NCBI RefSeq assembly: GCF_000003605.2
Contig: NW_003108264.1
Location: forward strand, 1-46,535
DNA: 46,535 nucleotides
Source: Saccoglossus kowalevskii
Taxonomy: Eukaryota; Hemichordata; Enteropneusta; Harrimaniidae
Direction: 5' to 3'
The notes under the pieces are model-generated. The model worked only from the letters and a program-made list of their open reading frames with translations. It had not been told where the DNA came from and made no database searches. The position numbers and the translations under genes are program-made. Of this stretch, positions 37,390 to 46,535 are shown in pieces (positions within the stretch are counted from its first letter, which is position 1; every line of letters begins with the position of its first letter).

Positions 37390-38344
37390 AAGTCCAACTC
37401 AATCGGGCATGGGTAGTTCTTGCATGGGAGACTGCCTGAGAAAACCAGCTAGGGATTTTTTTTTGTTTCATCACATACATATCAAACATATGAGACAACG
37501 TTCGTGCATCTTTTTTTCACTGTAATGTCAATTATTTTTAGTAGAAAAACATGGAAATTTAGGCATGTTTTCAAGTTCATGAACATTTTTCCAATTTCTC
37601 TGTTATTTTTGGAGATCAAGTTGGTGATGATGTCGGCACATAGTGGGGTTTGAACTGTTAACGTACCGTGAAAAGTCGTACAAAGTGAACGCAAATTTGT
37701 GCAAAGTGATTGGAAAGTTTGTAGATATATTTGTATGCTTGACCTAACTTGTTGGCATATAGAAATCCGCAGTTGTAAAGTCAAATAAATGAATAAAAGC
37801 GAGATGAAAACAGCCTATATAAGCAGAGTATCACATGAGCTGAGTGACCATAAAAATGATAGAAAACAGCATGCAAAGTTGGTAAAAGTGTTCGAAACGT
37901 TGGCGGAGTTACATGTATATTTAACCTAAGTCATTGGAATGCCAACCCCGCAGTTAAATTTCGAAAACATTAAGTAAAAGTCAAGAAAATGCAAGATACA
38001 TAAGCAGATTATGGCAACTGCAAACCGCAATTCGAAGACAAACTGCTTGCAAAGTTTTGAAAAACGATTGCAAAGTTTGTAGATTCGTTTGGGAATGTTA
38101 CATATGATATTATATTGACGGGTTCCATAGTCAAAAGTTCGAAAACGTAAAACAATACTTTGTAAATTGCCGTTAAATTAGCGTACTATTATTCGCAGCA
38201 TGTAGAGGTCATAGGTCAATTCAAGAAGTTACCCGTACAAACGCTATCAGGTTTAAAACAGTGTCAAACATGAAATAGTCGCCAGAACGAGTATATTTCA
38301 AATTGCGTAACCAGTAGTGTTGGTAGGTGAAGAGACAAAGTTTA
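37390..38344 (+). repeat. Repeat unit 40 (955 bp)
   Basis: The head is 37390-37464, with the same AAGTCCAACTC and CATGGGTAG changes as unit 34 and nine Ts. Its M3/M4 instead match the segment before unit 20. Confidence 0.95.
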
Positions 38345-39301
38345 AAGTCAAGCTCAATCGGGCATGGTTAGTTCTTGCATGGGAGACTGCCTGAGAAAAC
38401 CAGCTAGGGAAATTTTTGTTTGTTTCATCACATACATATCAAACATATGAGACAACGTTCGTGCATCTTTTTTTCACTGTAATGTCAATTATTTTTAGTA
38501 GAAAAACATGGAAATTTAGGCATGTTTTCAAGTTCATGAACTTTTTTCCAATTTCTCTATTATTTTTGGAGATCAAGTTGGTGATGATGTCGGCACATAG
38601 TAGGGTTTGACCTGTTAACGTACCGTGAAAAGTCTTACAAAGTGAACGCAAAGTTGTGCAAAGTGATTGGAAAGTTTGTAGATATTTTTGTATGCTTGAC
38701 CTAACTTGTTGGCATATAGAAACCTGCAGTTGTAAAGTCAAATAAATGAATAATACCGAGATGAAAACGGCCTATATTAGCAGAGTATCACATGAGCTGA
38801 CTGGCCGTATAAATGATAGAAAACAGCATGCAAATTTGGTAAAAGTGTTCAAAACTTTGGCGGACTTACATGTATATTTAACCTAAGTCATTGGAATGCC
38901 AACCCCGCAGTTAAATTTCAAAAACGTTAATGAATTGTCTGGAAAATGCCAGATATATTAGCAGATTATCGCAACTGCACACCGCAGATCTAAGACAAAC
39001 TGCTTGCAAAGTTTTGAAAAACGATTGCAAAGTTTGTAAATTCGTTTGGGAATGTTACATATGATATTATATTGACGGGTTCCATAGTCAAAAGTTAGAA
39101 AACGTAAAACAATATTTCGTAAATTGCCGTTAAAGTAGCGAACTATTATTCGCAGCATGTAGAGGTCATAGGTCAATTCAAGAAGTTACTCGTACAAACG
39201 CTATCAGGTTTAAAACAGTGTCAAACATGAAATAGTTGCCAACTCGAGTATATTTCAAATTGCGTAACCAGTAGTGTTGGTAGATGAAGAGACAAAGTTT
39301 A
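38345..39301 (+). repeat. Repeat unit 41 (957 bp)
   Basis: The head is 38345-38417, five Ts then GTTTG, as in unit 20. L has GAACTTTTTTCC and CATAGTAGGG, shared with unit 43. Confidence 0.95.
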
Positions 39302-40257
39302 AAGTCAATCTCAATCGGGCATGGTTAGTTCTTGCATGGGATACTGCCTGAGAAAACCAGCTAGGGAAATTTTTTTTGTTTCATCACATACATATCAAAC
39401 ATATGAGACAACGTTCGTGCATCTTTTTTCACTGTGATGTCAATTATTTTTAGTAGAAAAACATGGAAATTTAGGCATGTTTTCAAGTTCATGAACATTT
39501 TTGCAATTTCATCTATTATTTATGGAGATCAAGTTGGTGATGACGTCGGCACATAGTGGGGTTTGACCTGTTACGTACCGTGAAAAGTCGTACAAAGTGA
39601 ACGCAATAGTTGTGCAAAGTGATTGGAAAGTTTGTAGATATATTTGTATGCTTGACCTAACTTGTTGGTATATAGAAACCCGCAGTTGTAAAGTCAAATA
39701 AATGAATAAAAGCGAGATGAAAACAGCCTATATAAGCAGAGTATCACATGAGCTGTCTGGCCGTAACATTGAAAGAAAACATCATGCAAAGTTGGTAAAA
39801 GTGTTTGAAACGTTGGCGGAGTTACATGTATATTTAACTTAAGTCATTGGAATGCCAACCCCGCAGTTAAATTTCGAAAACATTAAGTAAAAGTCAAGAA
39901 AATGCCAGAAATATAAGCGGATTATGGCAACTGCAAACCGAAAATCGAAGACAAACTGCTTGCAAAGTTTTGAAAAACGATTGCAAAGTTTGTAGATTCG
40001 TTTGGGAATGTTACATATGATATTATATAGACGGGTTCCATAATCAAAAGTTCGAAAACGTAAAACAATACTTTGTAAATTGCCGTTAAATTAGCGTACT
40101 ATTATTCGCAGCATGTAGAGGTCATAGGTCAATTCAAGAAGTTACCCGTACAAACGCTATCAGGTTTAAAACAGTGTCAAACATGAAATAGTCGCCAGAA
40201 CGAGTATATTTCAAATTGCGTAACCAGTAGTGTTGGTAGGTGAAGAGACAAAGTTTA
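39302..40257 (+). repeat. Repeat unit 42 (956 bp)
   Basis: The head is 39302-39377, CAATCTC and GGGATACTGCC, eight Ts. M2 reads GCTGTCTGGCCGTAACATTG, shared with unit 43. Confidence 0.95.
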
Positions 40258-41216
40258 AAGTCAAGCTCAATCGGGCATGGTTAGTTCTTGCATGGGAGAC
40301 TGCCTGAGAAAACCAGCTAGGGAATTTTTTTTTGGTTTCATCACATACATATCGAACATATGAGACAACGTTCGTGCATCTTTTTTTCACTGTAATGTCA
40401 ATTATTTTTAGTAGAAAAACATGGAAATTTAGGCATGTTTTCAAGTTCATGAACTTTTTTCCAATTTCTCTATTATTTTTGGAGATCAAGTTGGTGATGA
40501 TGTCGGCACATAGTAGGGTTTGACCTGTTAACGTACTGTGAAAAAGTCGTACAAAGTGAACGCAAAGTTGTGCAAAGTGATTGGAAAGTTTGTAGATATA
40601 TTTGTATGCTTGACCTAACTTGTTGGTATATAGAAACCCCGCAGTTGTAAAGTCAAATAAATGAATAAAAGCGAGATGAAAACAGCCTATATAAGCAGAG
40701 TATCACATGAGCTGTCTGGCCGTAACATTGAAAGAAAACAGCATGCAAAGTTGGTAAAAGTGTTCGAAACGTTGGCGGAGTTACATGTATATTTAACCTA
40801 AGTCATTGGAATGCCAACCCCGCAGTTAAATTTCGAAAACATTAAGTAATTGTCTGGAAAATGCCAGATATATAAGCAGATTATCGCAACTGCAAACCGC
40901 AAATCAAAGACAAACTGCTTGCAAAGTTTTGAAAAACGATTGCAAAGTTTGTAGATTCGTTTGGGAATGTTACATATGATATTATATTGACGGGTTCCAT
41001 AGTCAAAAATTAGAAAACGTAAAACAATATTTCGTAAATTGCCATTAAAGTAGCGAACTATTATTCGCAGCATGTAGAGGTCATAGATCAATTCAAGAAG
41101 TTACTCGTACAAACGCTATCAGGTTTAAAACAGTGTCAAACATGAAATAGTCGCCAACTCGAGTATATTTCAAATTGCGTATCCAGTAGTTTTGGTAGGT
41201 GAAGAGACAAAGTATA
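40258..41216 (+). repeat. Repeat unit 43 (959 bp)
   Basis: The head is 40258-40333, majority form, nine Ts. Extra single bases occur near 40545 and 40639. The M4 direct repeat is damaged (AGATCA, near 41085). Confidence 0.95.
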
Positions 41217-41289
41217 AAGTCAAGCTCTATCGGGCATGGTTAGTTCTTGCATGGGAGACTGCCTGAGAAAACCACCTAGGGAAATTGTT
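41217..41289 (+). pseudogene. 5S rRNA relic without a T-run (unit 44)
   Basis: The 5S-derived part is present, but the closing T-run reads TTGTTGTT. It is the only copy of the 49 without at least four consecutive Ts here. If the relics were transcribed by Pol III, this one should read through to the next T-run in the L segment, about 50 bp downstream. Confidence 0.8.
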
Positions 41290-42161
41290 GTTGGTTTCAT
41301 CACATACATATCAAACATATGAGACAACGTTCGTGCATCTTTTTTTCACTGTAATGTCAATTAATTTTAGTAGAAAAACATGGAAATTTAGGCATGTTTT
41401 CAAGTTCATGAACATTTTTCCAATTTCTCTATTATTTTTGGAGATCAAGTTGGTGATGACGTCGGCACATAGTGGGGTTTGACCTGTTAACGTACCGTGA
41501 AAAATCGTACAAAGTAAACGCAAAGTTGTGCAAAGTGATTGGAAAGTTTGTAGATATATTTGTATGCTTGACCTAACTTGTTGGTATATAGAAACCCGCA
41601 GTTGTAAAGTCAAATAAATGAATAAAGCGAGATGAAACAGCCTATATAAGCAGAGTATCACATGAGCTGACTGGGCCGTATAAATGATAGAAAACAGCAT
41701 GCAAATTTGGTAAAAGTGTTCGAAACTTTGACGGAGTTACATGTATATTTAACTAAGTCATTGGAATGCCAACCACGCAGTTATATTTGGAAAACATTAA
41801 GTAATTGTCTGGAAAATGCCAGATATATTAGCAGATTATGGGCCACTGCAAACCGCAAATCGAAGACAAACTGCTTGCAAAGTTTTGAAAAACGATTGCA
41901 AAGTTTGTAGATTCGTTTGGTAATGTTATATATGACGGGTTCCATAGTCAAAAGTTCGAAAACGTAAAACAATACTTTGTAAATTGCCGTTAAATTAGCG
42001 TACTATTATTCGCAGCATGTAGAGGTCATAAGTCAATTCATGAAGTTACTCGTACAAACGCTATCAGGTTTAAAACAGTGTCAAACATGAAATAGTCGCC
42101 AGATCGAGTATATTTCAAATTGCGTAACCAGTAGTGTTGGTGGGTGAAGAGACAAAGTTTG
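41217..42161 (+). repeat. Repeat unit 44 (945 bp)
   Basis: The head is 41217-41289, CTCTATC plus ACCACCTAGG, and is the only one whose T-run is destroyed (ATTGTTGTTGG). About eleven bases are missing in M3 near 41928, one-base losses cluster at 41625-41765, and the M4 direct repeat is damaged (AAGTCA). Confidence 0.95.
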
Positions 42162-43117
42162 AAGTCAAGCTCAATCGGGCATGGTTAGTTCTTGCATGGG
42201 AGACTGACTGAGAAAACCACCTAGGGAAATTTTTGTGGTTTCATTACATACATATCAAACATATGATACAACGTTTGTGCATCTTTTGTTCACTGTAATG
42301 TCAATTATTTTTAGTAGAAAAACATGGAAATTTAGGCATGTTTTCAAGTTCATGTACATTTTTCCAATTTCTCTATTATTTTTGGAGATCAAGTTGGTGA
42401 TGATGTCGGCACATAGTGGGGTTTGACCTGTTAACGTACCGTGAAAAGTCATACAAAGTGAACGCAAAGTTGTGCAAAGTGATTGGAAAGTTTGTAGATA
42501 TATTTGTATGCTTGACCTAACTTGTTGGCATATAGAAACCCGCAGTTGTAAAGTCAAATAAATGAATAAAAGCGAGACGACAACAGCCTATATAAGCAGA
42601 GTATCACATGAGCTGTCTGACCACAAAAATGATAGAAAACAGCATGCAAAGTTGGTAAAAGTGTTCGAAACGTTCGCGGAGTTACATGTATATTTAACCT
42701 AAGTCATTGGAATGCCAACCCCGCAGTTAAATTTCGAAAACATTAAGTAATTATCTGGAAAATGCCAGATATATAAGCAGATTATGGCAACTGCAAACCG
42801 TAAATCGAAGACAAACTGCTTTCTAGGTTTTGAAAAACGATAGCAAAGTTTGTAGATTCGTTTGGGAATGTTACATATGATATTATATTGACGGGTTACA
42901 TAGTCAAAAGTTCGAAAACTTAAAAAAATATTTCGTAAATAGCCGTTAAAGTAGCGTACTATTATTCGCAGCATGTAGAGGTCATAGGTCAATTCAAGAA
43001 GTTACTCGTACAAACGCTATCAGGTTTAAAACAGTGTCAAACATGAAATAGTCGCCAGATCGGGCATATTTCAAATTGCGTAACTAGTAGTGTTGGTAGG
43101 TGAAGAGACAAAGTTTA
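42162..43117 (+). repeat. Repeat unit 45 (956 bp)
   Basis: The head is 42162-42234, GACTGACTGAG and ACCACCTAGG, five Ts. L matches unit 37. M2 onward switches to the unit 3/4 set (GAGACGACAACAG, CGTTCGCGGAG). Confidence 0.95.
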
Positions 43118-44074
43118 AAGTCAAGCTCAATTGGCATGGTTAGTTCTTGCATGGGAGACTGCCTGAGAAAACCAGCTAGGGAATTTTTGTTTTGGTTTCA
43201 TCACATACATATCAAACATATGAGACAATGTTCGTGCATCTTTTTTTCACTGTAATGTCAATTATTTTTAGTAGAAAAACATGGAAATTTAGGCATGTTT
43301 TCTAGTTCATGAACATTTTTCCAATTTCTCTATTATTTTTGGAGATCATATTGGTGATGATGTCGGCACATAGTGGGGTTTGACCTGTTAACGTACCGTG
43401 AAAAATCGTACAAAGTGAACGCAAAGTTGTGCAAAGTGATTGGAAAGTTTGTAGATATATTTGTATGCTTGACCTAACTTGTTGGCATATAGAAGACCGC
43501 AGTTGTAAAGTCAAATAAATGAATAAAAGTGAGATGAAAACAGCCTATATAAGCAGAGTATCACATGAGCTGACTGACCGTAAAAATGTTACAAAACACC
43601 ATGCAAAGTTGGTAATAGCGTGCGAAACGTTGGCGGAGTTTCATGTATATTTAACCTAAGTCATTGGAATGCCAACCCCGCAGTTAAATTTTGAAAACAT
43701 TAAGTAAAAGTCAAGGAAAATGCCAGATATATAAGCAGATTATGGCAACCGCAAACCGCAAATCGAAGACAAACTGCTTGCAAAGTTTTGAAAAACGATT
43801 GCAAAGTTTGTAGATTCGTTTGGCAATGTTACATATGATATTCTATTGACGGGTTCCATAGTCAAAAGTTCGAAAACGTAAAAAAATATTTCGTAAATTG
43901 CCGTTTAGTAGCGTACTATTATTCGCAGCATGAAGAGGTCACAGGTCAATTCAAGAAGTTCCTCGTACAAGCGCTATCAGGTTTAAAACAGTGTCAAACA
44001 TGAAATAGTCGCCAACTCGAGAATATTTCAAATTGCGTAACCAATAGTGTTGGTAGGTGAAGAGACAAAGTTTA
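43118..44074 (+). repeat. Repeat unit 46 (957 bp)
   Basis: The head is 43118-43193, TTGGCATGG with a T-run split by G (T5-G-T4) as in unit 4. The M4 direct repeat is still perfect but with C as the spacer base. Confidence 0.95.
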
Positions 44075-45031
44075 AAGTCAAGCTCAATCGGGCATGGTTA
44101 GTTCTTGCATGGGAGACTGCCTGAGAAAACCACCTATGGAAATTTTTGTTGGTTTCATCACATACATATCAAACATATGAGACAACGTTCGTGCATCTTT
44201 TTTTCACTTTAATGTCAATTATTGTCAGTAGAAAAACATGGAAATTGAGGCATGTTTTCAAGTTCATGAACATTTTTCCAATTTCTCTGTTATTTTTGGA
44301 GATCAAGTTGGTGATGATGTCGGCACATCGTGGGGTTTGACCTGTTAACGTACCGTGAAAAGTCGTACAAAGTGAACGCAAAGTTGTGCAAAGTGATTGG
44401 AAAGTTTGTAGATATATTTGTATGCTTGACCTAACTTGTTGGTATATAGAAACCCGCAGTTGTAAAGTCAAATAAATGAATAAAAGCGAGATGAAAACAG
44501 CCTATATAAGCAGAATATCACATGAGCTGACTGGCCGTATAAATGATAGAAAATAGCATGCAAAGTTGTTAAAAGTGTTCGAAACGTTGGCGGAGTTATA
44601 TGTATATTTAACCTAAGTCATTGGAATGCCAACCCCGCAGTTAAATTTCGAAAACATTAAGTAAAAGTCAAGAAAATGCCAGATACATAAGCAGATTATG
44701 GCAACTGCAAACCGCAATTCGAAGACAAACTGCTTGCAAAGTTTTGAAAAACGATTGCAAAGTTTGTAGATTCGTTTGGGAATGTTACATATGATATTAT
44801 ATTGACGGGTTCCATAGTCAAAAGTTCGAAAACGTAAAACAATACTTTGTAAATTGCCGTTAAATTAGCGTACTATTATTCGCAGCATGTAGAGGTCATA
44901 GGTCAATTCAAGAAGTTACTCGTACAAACGCTATCAGGTATAAAACAGACTCAAACATGAAATAGTCGCCAGATCGAGTATATTTCAAATTGCGTAACCA
45001 GTAGTGTTGGTAGGTGAAGAGACAAAGTTTA
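44075..45031 (+). repeat. Repeat unit 47 (957 bp)
   Basis: The head is 44075-44147, ACCACCTATGG, five Ts. L and later segments match unit 11 (TTGTCAGTAG, TTGAGGCATG, CACATCGTGG). Confidence 0.95.
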
Positions 45032-45979
45032 AAGTCAAGCTCAATCGGGCATGGTTAGTTCTTGCATGGGAGACTGCCTGAGAAAACCACCTAGGGAAAT
45101 TTTTGTTGGTTTCATCACATACATATCAAACATATGAGACAACGTTCGTGCATCTTTTTTTCACTTTAATGTCAATTATTTTTAGTAGAAAAACATGGAA
45201 ATTTAGGCATGTTTTCAAGTTCATAAACATTTTTCCAATTTCTCTATTATATTTGGAGATCAAGTTGGTGATGATGTCGGCACATAGTGGGGTTTGACCT
45301 GTTAACGTACCGTGAAAAGTCATACAAAGTGAACGCAAAGTTGTGCAAAGTGATTGGAAAGTTTGTAGATATATTTGTATGCTGACTACTGTGGCATATA
45401 GAAACCCGCAGTCGTAAAGTCAAATAAATGAATAAAAGCGAGATGAAAACAGCCTATATAAGCAGAGTATCACATGAGCTGACTGCCCGTATAAATGATA
45501 GAAAACAGCATGCAAATCTGGTAAAAGTGTTCGAAACGTTGGCGGAGTTACATGTATATTTAACCTAAGCCATTGGAATGCCAACCCCGCAGTTAAATGT
45601 CGAAAACATTAAGTAATTGTCTGGAAAATGCCCGATATATTAGCAGATTATGGCAACTGCAAACCGCAAATCGAAGACAAACTTCTTGCAAAGTTTGAAA
45701 AACGATTGCAAAGTTTGTAGATCGTTTGGGAATGTTACATATGATATATATGACGGGTTCCATAGTCAAAAGCTCGAAAACGTAAAACAATATTTCGTAA
45801 ATTGCCGTTAAAGTAACGTACTATTATTCGCAGCATGTAGAGGTCATAGGTCAATTCAAGAAGTTACTCGTACAAACGCTATCAGGTTTAAAACAGTGTC
45901 AAACATGAAATAGTCGCCAGATCGAGCAAATTTCAAATTGCGTAAGCAGTAGTCTGGGTAGGTGAAGAGGCAAAGTTTA
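45032..45979 (+). repeat. Repeat unit 48 (948 bp)
   Basis: The head is 45032-45104, ACCACCTAGG, five Ts. Several bases are lost in M1 near 45383 (GCTGACTACTGTGGC), and one-base losses cluster in M3 at 45690-45755. Confidence 0.95.
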
Positions 45980-46535
45980 AAGTCATGCTCAGTCGGGCCT
46001 GGTTAGTTCTTGCATGGGAGACTGCCTGAGAAAACCAGCTAGGGAATTTTTTTTTGGTTTCATCACATACATATCAAACATATGAGACAATGTTCGTGCA
46101 TCTTTTTTTCACTGTAATGTCAATTATTTTTAGTAGAAAAACATGGAAATTTAGGCATGTTTTCAAGTTCATGAAAATTTTTCCAATTTCTCTGTTATTT
46201 TTGGAGATCAAGTTGGTGATGATGTCGGCACATAGTGAGGTTTGACCTGTTAACGTACCGTGAAAAGTCGTACAAAGTGAACGCAAAGTTGTGCAAAGTG
46301 ATTGGAAAGTTTGTAGATATATTTGTATGTTTGACCTAACTTGTTGGCATATAGAAACCCGCAGTTGTAAAGTCAAATAAATGAATAGAAGCGAGATGAA
46401 AACAGCCTATATAAGCAGAGTATCACATGAGCTAACTGACCGTAAAAATGATAGAAAACAGCATGCAAAGTTGGTAAAAGCGTGCATAAACTTTGGCGGA
46501 GTTTCATGTATATTTAACCTAAGTCATGGAATGCC
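45980..46535 (+). repeat. Repeat unit 49, cut by the window end (556 bp)
   Basis: The head is 45980-46055, AAGTCATGCTCAGTC with the ancestral GGGCCTGG and nine Ts. The window ends inside M2, just after the CATGTATATTTAACC stretch. Confidence 0.95.

Larger units (their letters stand above)
1..46535 (+). repeat. Satellite array of ~957-bp units, head to tail
   Basis: The whole window is occupied by one tandem repeat. Locating the same 5S-like landmark in every copy gives 49 starts, from 175 to 45980. Spacing is mostly 945-960 bp (commonest 957) and once 920 bp. All copies point the same way and no non-satellite sequence separates them. Copies differ by scattered substitutions and small indels; most look above 90% identical by eye. 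Both edges cut a unit, so the array continues beyond the window on both sides. This is typical of eukaryotic satellite DNA. Chromosomal location and species cannot be read from the sequence. Confidence 0.98.

Noticed and set aside
175-46055. Functional 5S rRNA gene cluster
   Set aside because: The spacing and tandem form recall 5S rDNA, but every copy lacks the 5' half of the RNA, helix I cannot form, and box C has fixed changes.
184-46376. About a hundred short open frames, chiefly minus-strand frames of 97-100 codons starting MTLQLRVSI or MTYDLYMLR, and plus-strand frames of 63-81 codons in L
   Set aside because: They are the same three frames repeated in each satellite copy. None resembles a known family, composition is skewed to F, L, I, C and S, frames are interrupted by indels in many copies, and the common variants mostly change the amino acid. 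I treat them as chance frames in satellite DNA.
1-46535. CRISPR array or bacterial repeat region
   Set aside because: The repeats are about 957 bp and contiguous, with no short repeat-spacer alternation, and the 5S relic is of animal type.

Overview
The window is one uninterrupted head-to-tail tandem array. A unit of about 957 bp is repeated 48 full times, with a partial unit at each edge, all in the same orientation. I see no unique sequence, no intact gene and no flanking DNA. The sequence is AT-rich. A eukaryotic, most likely animal, genome is indicated because every unit carries a relic of the 3' half of 5S rRNA. Without gaps it matches the metazoan 5S pattern (the TCGGGCCTGGTTAGT..TT..ATGGGAGAC core) far better than plant or bacterial 5S. 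Species cannot be told from this window. Pericentromeric or other heterochromatin is a plausible location, but that is inference.

Unit layout on the + strand: (1) a 5S-like head of about 75 bp, from the box A region to a T-run; (2) a T-rich 'L' segment of about 200 bp; (3) M1, M2, M3 and a diverged M4, which appear to be related monomers of about 180 bp. M1-M3 share a GCAAAGTT..G core followed by GTAGAT/TATATTT-type sequence and CCGCAGTT. M2 and M3 also share a TATATAAGCAG motif 181 bp apart. M4 carries a near-invariant AGGTCA-T-AGGTCA direct repeat. The array is therefore hierarchical: old ~180-bp monomers became a ~957-bp higher-order unit that includes a 5S fragment, and this unit was then amplified.

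The units fall into subfamilies defined by the 5S intermediate element (CCTGG, CATGG or a one-base deletion), the T-run (5 versus 8-11), the ACCAGCTAGG/ACCACCTAGG switch, and M2/M3 variants. Subfamilies are interleaved over tens of kb, with rare-variant twins far apart (units 2/36, 7/25, 37/45, 34/40), as expected from unequal exchange or gene conversion. Several short stretches hold clusters of one-base indels that look more like residual read or assembly error than evolution.

The many short open frames, mostly minus strand, are the same few frames seen in each copy. They match no protein family I recognise, and most common variants I checked in them change the amino acid, so I do not annotate them as genes. 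In unit numbering here, a unit begins at its 5S-like head; unit 0 is the partial tail at the left edge.
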